Shown here one piece after another: positions 24,073-32,747 of a stretch of 55,584 nucleotides of DNA. Each line of letters starts with the position of its first letter. Positions within the stretch are counted from its first letter, which is position 1. The stretch covers positions 1-55,584 of the forward strand of contig JALHOJ010000001.1 in assembly GCA_022843045.1 (NCBI GenBank), given 5' to 3'. Origin of the DNA: Phycisphaerales bacterium. GTDB taxonomy: Bacteria > Planctomycetota > Phycisphaerae > Phycisphaerales > UBA1924. The notes under the pieces are model-generated. The model worked only from the letters and a program-made list of their open reading frames with translations. It made no database searches and had not been told where the DNA came from. Both the position numbers and the translations under genes were made by a program.

Positions 24073-26388
24073 ATGAACTCGATCAAGACGGCTGTCAAGT
24101 GTGCGATCCTGGCTCTGACCACTGTCGCGGGCACGGCACGCGCGCAATCGTGTCCGACGATGACGACGCTGGTTGGCTCGAGTCCTGCGGTGAACGACTA
24201 CTTCGGTTCGGGCGTCTCGATGTCCTTTGGCGGGCCCAACAACCGCCCCTTGCTTGCGATCGGGAAGCCGGACGAAGACTCGCCCGCTGGGATCAACTCC
24301 GGCGGCTGGTCCGTGTGGGAACTTGGCACCAACGGCGCGTGGTCGCTGCTCCACGACGCTTGGAACGCCACCGGCGAAGCTGGCGAGCGTGCGGGCCGAT
24401 CGATCAGCATCTCCGACCCGTACATGATCGTCGGAGCGCCTGAGTATCAGAGTCGCGGTCGTGTGCGCATCATGCGTCGACCCACCGGCTCGAACTCGTG
24501 GATCATCGAGGATGACATCAACCCAGGCATGGGTGGCGGCACGTTTGATTCTATGTTCGGCAACAACGTCGCCATCAGCGCGTTCGGCGGGGGCTGGGCC
24601 ATCGTGGGCGCGCCGCTCCACAGCTGGACGTATGAGAGCAGCGGGGCCGTGTACGTGCTCGTTCGCAATAGCGTCACTGGCGATTGGTTGAACTCCTTCA
24701 CCATGTCGGGCGCCGATTACTACGGGCAGGTTGACGGCCGCCGCGGCGGCTCCGTCGCCATCAGCCAGAGCAGCCCATGGGGCGCGTTCGGCGGGCCAGA
24801 CGAAACACACGATCCCGCATTCCCCGACAACGGCATCGCGTACGTCATCGGTCGCACTTCACTGACCCCGAGCGTCGTGCTGCCACCGGTGAACGAGGCG
24901 GACCAGAACTTCGGCAACGCCGTCGCGATCGAGGGGAACTGGTTGATGGTCGGTGCCTACGCAGAGGACGCGACCAGTGCGGAGAGCGGCCTGCCCAATA
25001 ACACAACGGACAGCGGAGCGGTCTATGTCTATGAGCTCTCTGGCAACGCGTGGATCTATCGGAGCACGCTCCGCGCGCCGGTTCCGACCTCGAGTGGTCG
25101 GTTCGGCCAAACCATCGCTCTGTCCGACTCGCAGTGCGTGATCACCGAGTGGTTCGGGCGCCGGTCGCACGTCTACCGGCGCGTGGGCGGCGTGTGGTCG
25201 CACCAGTCGACCTTCCGCAACCCAGAATCGAGCTCAGACGCGGGCTTCGGCACCGCCCTCGCGATCCGCGACGGTCGGATCGCCATCGGCGATCTCTACA
25301 ACGACCAGAATGGCATTTCCGACGCCGGAGTGGTGTATACCGCGACGGTCGCTCCCACATACGCCAGCGGCGACCTGTGCAGCGATCCGCTCCCGATGCC
25401 AAGCGGCGATTACATCGGCTGCACGCAGAACACAAACCCGAGCGTCGGCACCGTCACCACCTGCGGCCTGGGCGCGGGCGGCCAGGGCAACGACGTCTGG
25501 TTCCGCTTCACGCCCGCGTGCAACGGCAATGCCGTCATCGACACGTTCGGCAGCGACTTTGATACCGTGCTCAGTGTGCACAGCGCATGCCCGGGTGCGT
25601 CGGGCGGCAACAGCATTGTCTGCAACGACGACGCCGGCTTCTCCGCTCCCAACAACCGAATCAGCCTTGTCACGTTCAACTTCACGGGAGGCCAGACGTA
25701 CCTCATCCGCGTCAGCGGCTACAACGGCGCGAACGGCACGTACACCCTCCGCTCGCTGCTGAGCTACGGCGTGAGCAACGACGAGTGCGCCACGGCACCG
25801 ACCGTCGGTGTGGGCAGCTTTCACTTCAACACGTGCGCAGCCACCAACTCGTCCAACCCCGCCTTTGCATTTGGGTCGGTCCGCGACGTGTGGTACCGCT
25901 ACATCGCTCCCTCGGCGGGCTGGTACTCCTTCGACACTTGCGGCTCCTCGTTTGACACCGTGGTGAGTCTGTTCAACGGCACACAGCAGGCCTGCCCAAG
26001 CAGTGCGAACGCGCTACTCGCGCAGAACAACGACACGCTGGGGTTCTGCCTCCCCACTCAGTGGGCGGAGCAAAGCCGGGCGAAGGTGCAACTCTCGCAA
26101 GGCCAAAGCGTCATGATCCGCGTGGGAGGTTTCGCAAGCAACGACTTCGGCCCGGGCACGCTGACCATCGCCCAGACAACCCGGTGCAACGACGTCGACT
26201 TCAACAACGACGGAAGCCTGTTTGACCCGACCGACGTCGACGCGTTCCTGAGCGTCTTCAGCGAGGGCCCTTGCATCCCCGCGTCCAACATCTGCGACCC
26301 GATCGACTTCAACAACGACGGCTCTCTGTTTGATCCGCAGGACGTCGACGCGTTCTTCAGCGTGTTCAGCGAAGGGCCGTGCTTCTGA
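24073..26388 (+). CDS. Secreted FG-GAP-like beta-propeller protein with two PPC-like domains and tandem dockerin-like tail
   Basis: 771 aa. The start at ATG 24073 has GGAGG six nt upstream and gives a clean signal peptide ending ARAQS; ATG 24067 overlaps that site. Residues about 30-430 contain repeated FG...VAIS/ALSD...W blades typical of FG-GAP propellers. Two PPC-like beta-sandwich domains follow (NDVWFRFTPACNGN and RDVWYRYIAPSAGW starts, each with a D-S-FDTVxSxF segment). The last 66 residues are two copies of the DFNNDGSLFDP...FSEGPC dockerin-like motif. This is probably an extracellular adhesion or scaffold component; there are no catalytic motifs. Confidence 0.8.
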   Translation: MNSIKTAVKCAILALTTVAGTARAQSCPTMTTLVGSSPAVNDYFGSGVSMSFGGPNNRPLLAIGKPDEDSPAGINSGGWSVWELGTNGAWSLLHDAWNATGEAGERAGRSISISDPYMIVGAPEYQSRGRVRIMRRPTGSNSWIIEDDINPGMGGGTFDSMFGNNVAISAFGGGWAIVGAPLHSWTYESSGAVYVLVRNSVTGDWLNSFTMSGADYYGQVDGRRGGSVAISQSSPWGAFGGPDETHDPAFPDNGIAYVIGRTSLTPSVVLPPVNEADQNFGNAVAIEGNWLMVGAYAEDATSAESGLPNNTTDSGAVYVYELSGNAWIYRSTLRAPVPTSSGRFGQTIALSDSQCVITEWFGRRSHVYRRVGGVWSHQSTFRNPESSSDAGFGTALAIRDGRIAIGDLYNDQNGISDAGVVYTATVAPTYASGDLCSDPLPMPSGDYIGCTQNTNPSVGTVTTCGLGAGGQGNDVWFRFTPACNGNAVIDTFGSDFDTVLSVHSACPGASGGNSIVCNDDAGFSAPNNRISLVTFNFTGGQTYLIRVSGYNGANGTYTLRSLLSYGVSNDECATAPTVGVGSFHFNTCAATNSSNPAFAFGSVRDVWYRYIAPSAGWYSFDTCGSSFDTVVSLFNGTQQACPSSANALLAQNNDTLGFCLPTQWAEQSRAKVQLSQGQSVMIRVGGFASNDFGPGTLTIAQTTRCNDVDFNNDGSLFDPTDVDAFLSVFSEGPCIPASNICDPIDFNNDGSLFDPQDVDAFFSVFSEGPCF

Positions 26389-26425
26389 GTACGGACTGAC
26401 CGCCACGCAGCCCAAAAACGAAACC

Positions 26426-26447
26426 GCCGACCGCGTGGGCGGTCGGC
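26426..26447 (-). terminator. Terminator behind tRNA-Arg
   Basis: A perfect 8-bp stem GCCGACCG/CGGTCGGC with a 6-nt loop. On the minus strand it is followed by GGTTTCGTTTTT, so it fits an intrinsic terminator for the tRNA. It may also act on the convergent secreted-protein gene. Confidence 0.7.
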
Positions 26448-26456
26448 GTTCGTCAA

Positions 26457-26530
26457 CGCGGGCGCAAGGAGTCGAACCTTGAACCTCCTGATCCGTAGTC
26501 AGGTGCTCTATCCAATTGAGCTACGCCCGC
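26457..26530 (-). tRNA. tRNA-Arg (anticodon ACG)
   Basis: Read on the minus strand, this gives a complete 74-nt cloverleaf: acceptor GCGGGCG/CGCCCGC, D arm AGCTCAATTGGATAGAGC, anticodon stem-loop with loop CTACGGA (anticodon ACG, read as ICG), and T arm with GGTTCGACTCC. The discriminator base is G and no CCA is encoded. Confidence 0.95.
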
Positions 26531-26742
26531 AGCGGCCCGACCGAGATCGGACTGCAAGGGGAGAAGTCTAGTGCGAATCCGCTCCCCGGGCAAGTAGGAA
26601 CCGAGGGGCGTCAGCCCCGGGCGGGTTTCCAAGTGGGCCCAATCGCGAGGAAAGTGCTGGCGAACAGGTGTTATCTTCGCTTGGAAACAACGTGAGAACG
26701 GACGCCGAACGACTTTGGCCCGAGACTTGCGCCCCTGGGCTC

Positions 26743-28026
26743 TTAACGGGTTTGGTGGTCGCCCACGACCACGAATCGGCGGGTGGTGAGTTCTTCCAGG
26801 CCCATGGGGCCATACGCGTGCAGGCGGCTGGTGCTGATGCCGATCTCCGCGCCCAGACCAAGTTGGAAGCCGTCGTTGAAGCGGGTCGAGGCGTTGACCA
26901 GCACGCACGAACTCTGGACGCCCGCGACAAAGCGGTCGGCGGTGGCGCGGTTCTGCGTCAGGATCGCTTCGGTGTGGTTGCTGGTGTGGCGGGCGATGTG
27001 GGCGAGGGCGTCGTCGACGCCCGCGACGACCTTGAGCGCGAGGATGCGGTCGAGGAACTCAAAGCCAAAGTCGGCATCGTTCGCGGCGACCACATCAAGC
27101 CCCGCCGCCCGCGCGATGCGTTCACTCATCGCGTCGCAGCGGACTTGCACGCTGGCCGCGTGCATCGCGCGGACCAGCGCAGGCACAAACGCGTCGGCGA
27201 TCGCCTGATCGACGAGCACGCACTCCGCCGCGTTACAGGTCGCGGGCGCGCTGGTCTTCGCCGTGACGCAGACGCGGATGGGCTTGGCCCAGTGGTCGGT
27301 CGCGTCGGCCTCGCGATCAACGTAAATGTGGCAGACGCCCTTGTAGTGCTGGATCGTTGGAATGCGCGAAGTTTCAACCACGGCGCGGATCAGCGACTCG
27401 CCGCCGCGCGGGATGACGAGATCGATGAGATCGTTCAGCGTGAGCAGGTGCGCGACCTGCTCGCGGGAGATGGGCGTGAGGTCCGTCAACACTGCGGCGG
27501 GCAACTGGTGGTGTGCGAGTAAGTCAATCGCCAGCGCCGCGAGCGCGGCGTTCGTCCGAGCCGATTCGCGTCCACCCTTCAGCAACACCGCGTTCCCGCT
27601 CTTGAAGCAGAGCGCGAATGCATCGAGCGTCACGCCCGGGCGGGCTTCATAGATCATCGCGATCACGCCCAGCGGCATCCGAACCCGGCGGACCAGCAGG
27701 CCCGAGGAGACCGTGCGTTCCTCGGTGACTTGACCGACGGGGTCGGGAAGGCTCGCAACCTGCTCGATGCCTCGCGCCAGTTGCTCGATGGCTGCGTCGG
27801 AGAGCGCGAGGCGCTGCAGTTTGGCGTCAGGGAGTCCCGATTCACGTGCGGCGTTGAGATCGGCCTCGTTGGCAGCGCGGACGAGCGGAGCATGGGCGCG
27901 AATGGCGGTTGCGAGGTCGCGCAGCAACGCGTTCTTCGCATCCGTGGGCAATGTGGCGAGCGTGCGAGAGGCCTCGCGAGCCGCGGACGCAGCGGCACGC
28001 ACATCGATGGATCCGGCGTTATTCAT
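26743..28026 (-). CDS. proA: Gamma-glutamyl phosphate reductase (glutamate-5-semialdehyde dehydrogenase)
   Basis: This 427-aa enzyme is the second of proline synthesis, reducing gamma-glutamyl phosphate with NADPH. The aldehyde-dehydrogenase fold is full length. The catalytic Cys is in SAPATCNAAEC, the nucleotide-binding SGNAVLLKGGRES is present, and the C-terminal signature FNDGFQLGLGAEIGISTSRLH includes the family motif. The start ATG 28026 overlaps the proB stop as ATGA, so translation is probably coupled. Downstream lie 212 nt before the tRNA-Arg gene. Confidence 0.97.
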   Translation of the reverse strand: MNNAGSIDVRAAASAAREASRTLATLPTDAKNALLRDLATAIRAHAPLVRAANEADLNAARESGLPDAKLQRLALSDAAIEQLARGIEQVASLPDPVGQVTEERTVSSGLLVRRVRMPLGVIAMIYEARPGVTLDAFALCFKSGNAVLLKGGRESARTNAALAALAIDLLAHHQLPAAVLTDLTPISREQVAHLLTLNDLIDLVIPRGGESLIRAVVETSRIPTIQHYKGVCHIYVDREADATDHWAKPIRVCVTAKTSAPATCNAAECVLVDQAIADAFVPALVRAMHAASVQVRCDAMSERIARAAGLDVVAANDADFGFEFLDRILALKVVAGVDDALAHIARHTSNHTEAILTQNRATADRFVAGVQSSCVLVNASTRFNDGFQLGLGAEIGISTSRLHAYGPMGLEELTTRRFVVVGDHQTR

Positions 28027-29192
28027 GAACTGCCTCCGGGCGAGCCTTTCCCGTCGGAGGCGTCAAGGAGCACGAGATCATCACGATGCACCACCTCATC
28101 GCGATAGACATAGCCCAGCAGTGCCGCGATCTGCTTCGCCGGCTTGCCCGCGATGGTGCGAACCTCGCCCGCCGCATACGAAACGCGGCCGCGCGCAAAC
28201 GCGCGGGGTTTCGCGCCCGCCTTTGCGTCCGCGGCGGTGCTGAGCAACTCGACGACCGCGCCGGCGTCGAACTCGCCTTCCACGCCCGTCACGCCCGAGG
28301 GCAGCAGGCTCGCTCCGCGCTGCGTGAGAGCGACGCGCGCGCCTTCGTCCACGACGATCGCACCCTTGACCTTGCTCGCGTAGCCGATCCAGCGCTTGCG
28401 TGCGCCCACACGCTTGGTCGCAATCGGGAAGGACGTTCCCACTCGCTCGCCATCCAGCACGCGAGACACGACATCAGGCACGATGCCGCCCGCGATGACG
28501 GTCGCAACGCCCGCCGCGGCCGCCGTCGCCACGGCCTCGAGCTTGGTGTGCATGCCGCCCGTGCCGACGCTGGAGGTGGTGCCCGAGACGTGGGCGCGAG
28601 CCGCGGCGAGATCCGTGACGATGGGCACGATCTTCTTGCTGTTGCCGTGCTCGTACAGACCGTGGGCGGTGGAGAGAATCAACAACTGCCGCGCGCCGAC
28701 CAGTCCCGCGACCAGCGACGACAACCGGTCGTTGTCGCCCAGCTTGATTTCGTCGAACGCGACCGAGTCATTCTCGTTGATGATCGGGATGATCGCCCGC
28801 TCCAGCAGCGCGAGCAACGTGTTGCGGGCGTTGAGGTGGCGGGCCCGGTGGTCCAGGTCGTCGGCGGTGAGCAGCACCTGGGCGACCGTGATCCCGTGCC
28901 GGGCGAACGCGTCGGACCAGGCTCGCATCAGGCGCGACTGGCCCACCGCCGCGGCCGCCTGCTTCAGCATGATCTCCTTGGGCGGCTTGGGCAGGCCCAT
29001 CGCCCCAAAGCCCGACGCAACCGCTCCCGACGAAACGATCACCAAGCGATGGCTCCGGGCCGCCCGGGCGATGTCCGCCGCGAGCCGGTCGATGCTCGCG
29101 GGGTCGAGGGCCCCTTCGGGAGCCAGCACGGCGGAGCCGATCTTGACCACAACGATGGGCGTGACAGGGATTTGCGGCGTTTGGCGGGGCAT
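28023..29192 (-). CDS. proB: Glutamate 5-kinase with PUA domain
   Basis: This 389-aa enzyme phosphorylates L-glutamate with ATP as the first step of proline synthesis and is usually feedback-inhibited by proline. The amino-acid-kinase domain carries VVKIGSAVL, VSSGAVASG, INENDSVAFDE and GTGGMHTKLEA. The C-terminal PUA domain (from about residue 290) starts at VALTQRGASLLPSG. It is the first gene of proBA, with the ATGA overlap to proA. It is divergent from rpsT; the 261-nt gap holds a short AT-rich palindrome (ATTATCCGATAAT, near 29265) but no clear promoter. Confidence 0.97.
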   Translation of the reverse strand: MPRQTPQIPVTPIVVVKIGSAVLAPEGALDPASIDRLAADIARAARSHRLVIVSSGAVASGFGAMGLPKPPKEIMLKQAAAAVGQSRLMRAWSDAFARHGITVAQVLLTADDLDHRARHLNARNTLLALLERAIIPIINENDSVAFDEIKLGDNDRLSSLVAGLVGARQLLILSTAHGLYEHGNSKKIVPIVTDLAAARAHVSGTTSSVGTGGMHTKLEAVATAAAAGVATVIAGGIVPDVVSRVLDGERVGTSFPIATKRVGARKRWIGYASKVKGAIVVDEGARVALTQRGASLLPSGVTGVEGEFDAGAVVELLSTAADAKAGAKPRAFARGRVSYAAGEVRTIAGKPAKQIAALLGYVYRDEVVHRDDLVLLDASDGKGSPGGSS

Positions 29193-29453
29193 GGGCGGGG
29201 GCGGTGCTCGAGGACCGAGTTGCGGGCGATTATTCGAGGGTGCAAGGGCTGTGCCTACCGAACATTATCCGATAATTGCGGAGTGCCGGTGGGTTCGTGC
29301 TTGATTCGCACCCTCACGCGCCCAATCATCTAGGCCCGACGCAAAGTTTGACGGTCGGGGCCCGGCGTTGCGAGTGCGGTGGCACTTGCGGTGGAACGTC
29401 CGGACGCTCTGGATCGTCACGAACACTGTTCATCGAAAGCGACTGAGGATTTC

Positions 29454-29726
29454 ATGGCTCACTCCCGTACCGCGAAGAAGGCTGTCCGTCAGAACGAAAC
29501 CCGCCGGGCGGTCAACCGCTGGCGCCTGCGGACGATGCGCGACGCGATGAAGGAGTTTCTGGATGCGGTTGCGCACGGCACGCCCGCGGACGCGAAGACC
29601 AAGTTCCTCGCGGCCCAGAAGGTGATCGACCGCACCGCCCAGAAGGGGATCATCCACAAGAACCAGGCCGCCCGCCGCAAGAGCCGCCTGAACGCGAAGC
29701 TCAAGGCGATGGCCAAGAGCAAGTAA
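29454..29726 (+). CDS. rpsT: 30S ribosomal protein S20
   Basis: 90 aa from ATG 29454. The N-terminus MAHSRTAKKAVRQNETRR and C-terminus IHKNQAARRKSRLNAKLK match S20, a small basic protein binding 16S rRNA near its 5' end. An in-frame upstream GTG would add 25 residues unlike the family. A strong terminator follows 77 nt downstream, so the gene is probably monocistronic. Confidence 0.97.
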   Translation: MAHSRTAKKAVRQNETRRAVNRWRLRTMRDAMKEFLDAVAHGTPADAKTKFLAAQKVIDRTAQKGIIHKNQAARRKSRLNAKLKAMAKSK

Positions 29727-29803
29727 GCCGTCAGTCGGCCAGAGCAGCATGCAGCCCGACCGTAAGGGAGGGCTTTGCGACCCATCCGAATACAAACTCA
29801 ACG

Positions 29804-29836
29804 AAGAGCACGCCCAACGCGTGCTCTTTTCTTTTT
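29804..29836 (+). terminator. Rho-independent terminator of rpsT
   Basis: A 10-bp perfect stem AAGAGCACGC/GCGTGCTCTT with loop CCAAC is followed by TTCTTTTTC. The tail abuts the stop codon of the convergent lipoprotein gene. Confidence 0.9.
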
Positions 29837-30519
29837 CACTTCGCCGCTTCAGCGTGCACCTTTACCATCCGCGCCCGCTGGAGCGACCCAGGCACCCACA
29901 CCTTCACTTCCGGCACGCCATCCTTGCCACCTGTGATCTCGCCTGGTGTGTCCGGGTGCGTGAAGATGCGGACATCGAGCGTTGCAGCAGGCTCGCCGTC
30001 GATTGCGGTTTCGCCCAACTCGTACGTCGCAATCAGCCGCGTCTCGCCCACGCCGAAGGTGCTCGCGAGCGCCGGGCCCAGATGCGTCATCGGGATCACG
30101 ATGCTGGACTTCTCATCAATGTCGTAGCGGCCCTTGGCCGGATCGACAACGACCAGTTCATACGGCCGCTCCTGCCGGCCTTCCGCCGAGTCCTTTGCAC
30201 GGGCGTAGATGATCGTCCAGGTGAATCGATCGCCTGTTTTGGGAGCCGCAGGGTCGGGCGTCTTGCCGTCGGCCTCGATGGGCTTGACGATCAGCTCCAT
30301 CCAAAACTCCTGCGATCCTCCGCCGGGCTGGTCCAGATGCATCGGGCCGGCCCAGTGGCCTTGCAGCAACGCGGTGATGGGCGTGCGCGATGCGACGACC
30401 GGGGCGGCTTGCTGGGAGAGCATGCCTGCGTCGGTGCGAGTTGGGGCCGCGCAGCAGCCAGCGAGCAGAACCGCAAGGACAGCTGCAGAGAGTCCCACCG
30501 AGGAGGCACAGTTGATCAT
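29836..30519 (-). CDS. Hypothetical lipoprotein
   Basis: 227 aa from ATG 30519. The signal sequence MINCASSVGLSAAVLAVLL is followed by the lipobox LLAGC. The mature part is beta-rich (GHWAGPMHLDQ, FTWTIIYARAKD, YELVVVDPAKGRYDIDE). The GHWxG start and the alternating strands suggest a lipocalin-like barrel, but I cannot name a family. The longer frame upstream is not supported. It is convergent with rpsT and divergent from the zinc-ribbon gene 54 nt away. Confidence 0.7.
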   Translation of the reverse strand: MINCASSVGLSAAVLAVLLAGCCAAPTRTDAGMLSQQAAPVVASRTPITALLQGHWAGPMHLDQPGGGSQEFWMELIVKPIEADGKTPDPAAPKTGDRFTWTIIYARAKDSAEGRQERPYELVVVDPAKGRYDIDEKSSIVIPMTHLGPALASTFGVGETRLIATYELGETAIDGEPAATLDVRIFTHPDTPGEITGGKDGVPEVKVWVPGSLQRARMVKVHAEAAK

Positions 30520-30573
30520 GGAGGAAGGTACGGCGCGACTTTTCGCGCGATGGCGTGGTTCGTATCGTCTCTG

Positions 30574-31026
30574 ATGGAGAACGACGAACTCGTCAAGATC
30601 TTTCTGACCGATCGCGATGAGCCTTGCGCCGCGTGCGGATACAACCTGAGGGGCGTGCAAGAACCACGCTGCCCGGAGTGTGGCGCTGCAATTCGTTTGG
30701 TTGTCGATAGCGAGTCAAGACAGCTCCGGAGCGCTTGGAACTGGGCGTGGTGGTCGCTCCAGTTCATCACGCTCTTTGCCGCGATCAGGCTCGTGTACTG
30801 GTTGTTCAATGTGTGGAGCTCGCCCGGTTACTTCAGCGGACTGGTTGGAAAGCTCTCTCTCGTCTCGCCAGTCCTGGCACCCATCCTGATGTACGTTGTC
30901 CTTGCCGTCTCGCTGAAACGCTCACAACTCAAGCTGGATGATGGACTGTTGTTCTTGATCAGGGGAGCCGCGCTGATCACGGTCGCGGCCAATATCGTCG
31001 GCGCGGCGGTGATTCTGCTCGAATAG
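30574..31026 (+). CDS. Small membrane protein with N-terminal zinc ribbon
   Basis: 150 aa from ATG 30574 (MENDELVKIFL); ATG 30550 would add eight residues. The zinc ribbon CAACGYNLRGVQEPRCPECG lies at residues 19-38. Three to four transmembrane helices follow (about 60-80, 92-112, 130-150). It is of the same type as the protein at 18.1 kb but with the ribbon at the N-terminus. The function is unknown. SpoVR follows 55 nt downstream. Confidence 0.7.
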   Translation: MENDELVKIFLTDRDEPCAACGYNLRGVQEPRCPECGAAIRLVVDSESRQLRSAWNWAWWSLQFITLFAAIRLVYWLFNVWSSPGYFSGLVGKLSLVSPVLAPILMYVVLAVSLKRSQLKLDDGLLFLIRGAALITVAANIVGAAVILLE

Positions 31027-31081
31027 ACCCCACCCGCACGATTGTGCGAACCGAACCGGCCCCGCCGCCGATAAGTATGTC

Positions 31082-32686
31082 ATGGGCACCATCCCCCAGG
31101 GCAGCACCGTCCGGGCCATGCCGCACACCGAGCTTTCCCCGGAATTGCTCGAGCACATGCAGCGCATCAAGGCCAAGGCCATCGAGTATGGCCTGGACTT
31201 TTTCGAGGTCGTGTTTGAGGTCCTGCCCTTCGAGGTGATGAACCAGATCGCCAGCTACGGCGGGTTTCCGACGCGCTATCCGCACTGGCGCTGGGGCATG
31301 GAGTATGACAAGCTCAGCAAGCGCGACGCGTACGGCCTGGGCCGCATCTACGAGATGGTGATCAACAACGACCCGTGCTACGCGTACCTGCAGGAGTCCA
31401 ACAACGTCACCGATCAGAAGCTGGTCATGGCCCATGTCTACGGGCACGCCGACTTCTTCAAGCACAACTACTGGTTCAGCAAGACCAACCGCAAGATGAT
31501 GGACGAGATGGCCAACCACTCGACCCGCGTGCGTCGCCACATCGAGCGGCATGGGCAGGACGAGGTCGAGCGGTTCATCGACGCCGCGCTCATGATCGAG
31601 AACCTGATCGATCCGCACTCGGTGTATCGGGGCGGCACGAGTAGCCCCGGCTCTCCGAGTCGGGGGATGCTGCAAGGTAACAGTGAGGAAGAACTCGGCT
31701 CAGAGAGCCGAGGTACCCAGTCCCAGGACAAGTTCGCCGCCAAGGACTACATGGACCCGTTCATCAATCCTCGCGGCGTGCTCGAGAAGCAGCGCAAGGA
31801 CGATGCTGCGAAAGCGAAAGCCCAAAGGGACAAGTTCCCCAGCGAGCCCGCGCGAGACGTGCTGCTCTTCCTGCTCCGCAACGCGCCGCTCACCGAGTGG
31901 CAGCAGGACATCCTCGCGATCGTGCGCGACGAGGCGTACTACTACGCCCCCCAGGCGATGACCAAGGTCATGAATGAAGGCTGGGCCACGTACTGGCACT
32001 CCAAGCTCATGACCCAGCACTTCCTGGAGTCCAAGGAGATCGTGCACTACGCCGACCAGCACAGCGGCGTCGTCTACATGCCCCCGGGCGGGTTCAACCC
32101 GTACAAGATCGGCGTCGAACTCTTCAAGGACATCGAGCGTCGCTGGAACATGGGCCAGCACGGCCCGCGCTGGGAGGACATGGCCGGACTGGGCCAGCGT
32201 GAGAGCTTCGACGACAAGAGCATGAAGGGCCGCGAGAAGATCTTCGAAGTGCGGAAGATCTACAACGACGTGTCGTTCATCGACGAGTTCCTGACGGAGG
32301 AATTCGTCGAGCGCCACAAGATGTACCAGCACAAGCGCGATCCGCAGACGGGCGAGGTGAAGATCGCCAGCCGCGACTTCGGGCGCGTCAAGCAAACCCT
32401 GCTGCACTTCCTGACCAACGCCGGGCAGCCATTCGTTTACGTCGTCGACGCCAACTACATGAACCGCGGCGAACTGGTCCTTGGGCACAAGTTCACGGGC
32501 GTCGAGGTCGAACTCGCCCGCGCCAACGAAGTGATGCAGAGCCTCCGCATGATGTGGGGCCGACCCGTGCACCTCATGATGCACCTGAGCGACGACAACT
32601 ACATCCTGACGCTCGAAACCATCGGCGGCAAGCTGAAGAAGGAACGCATCAGCGAGGAAACGCCCAGGCCCGCGCACGTATTGTGA
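31082..32686 (+). CDS. SpoVR family protein with an in-frame repeat insert
   Basis: 534 aa. Family segments are clear: YGLDFFEVVFEVLPFEVMNQ, YPHWRWGMEYDKLS, MAHVYGHADFFKHNYWFSKTN, and NEGWATYWHSKLM in the centre. SpoVR/YcgB proteins are widespread in non-sporulating bacteria, often near PrkA and YeaH; neither is in the window and the biochemical role is unsettled. Residues about 188-210 are a Gly/Ser/Arg-rich insert encoded by two GAGAGCCGAG-type palindromes. ATG 31082 has no clear ribosome-binding site; an internal ATG at 31118 is possible. Confidence 0.92.
   Translation: MGTIPQGSTVRAMPHTELSPELLEHMQRIKAKAIEYGLDFFEVVFEVLPFEVMNQIASYGGFPTRYPHWRWGMEYDKLSKRDAYGLGRIYEMVINNDPCYAYLQESNNVTDQKLVMAHVYGHADFFKHNYWFSKTNRKMMDEMANHSTRVRRHIERHGQDEVERFIDAALMIENLIDPHSVYRGGTSSPGSPSRGMLQGNSEEELGSESRGTQSQDKFAAKDYMDPFINPRGVLEKQRKDDAAKAKAQRDKFPSEPARDVLLFLLRNAPLTEWQQDILAIVRDEAYYYAPQAMTKVMNEGWATYWHSKLMTQHFLESKEIVHYADQHSGVVYMPPGGFNPYKIGVELFKDIERRWNMGQHGPRWEDMAGLGQRESFDDKSMKGREKIFEVRKIYNDVSFIDEFLTEEFVERHKMYQHKRDPQTGEVKIASRDFGRVKQTLLHFLTNAGQPFVYVVDANYMNRGELVLGHKFTGVEVELARANEVMQSLRMMWGRPVHLMMHLSDDNYILTLETIGGKLKKERISEETPRPAHVL
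31645..31713. repeat. Paired GGCTCTC palindromes inside spoVR
   Basis: CCCCGGCTCTCCGAGTCGGGG (31645-31665, shown in two halves CCCCGGCTCTC and CGAGTCGGGG) and a second copy in opposite orientation at 31694-31713 match at 16 of 20 positions. The second is a perfect 8-bp stem CTCGGCTC-AGA-GAGCCGAG. The unit is in frame. Confidence 0.65.
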
Positions 32687-32747
32687 TGTGCCCTGTTTTC
32701 GTGCCGACAATAAGGCGATTTGCCAAATCGTCGCGGCCAAACGAAGC

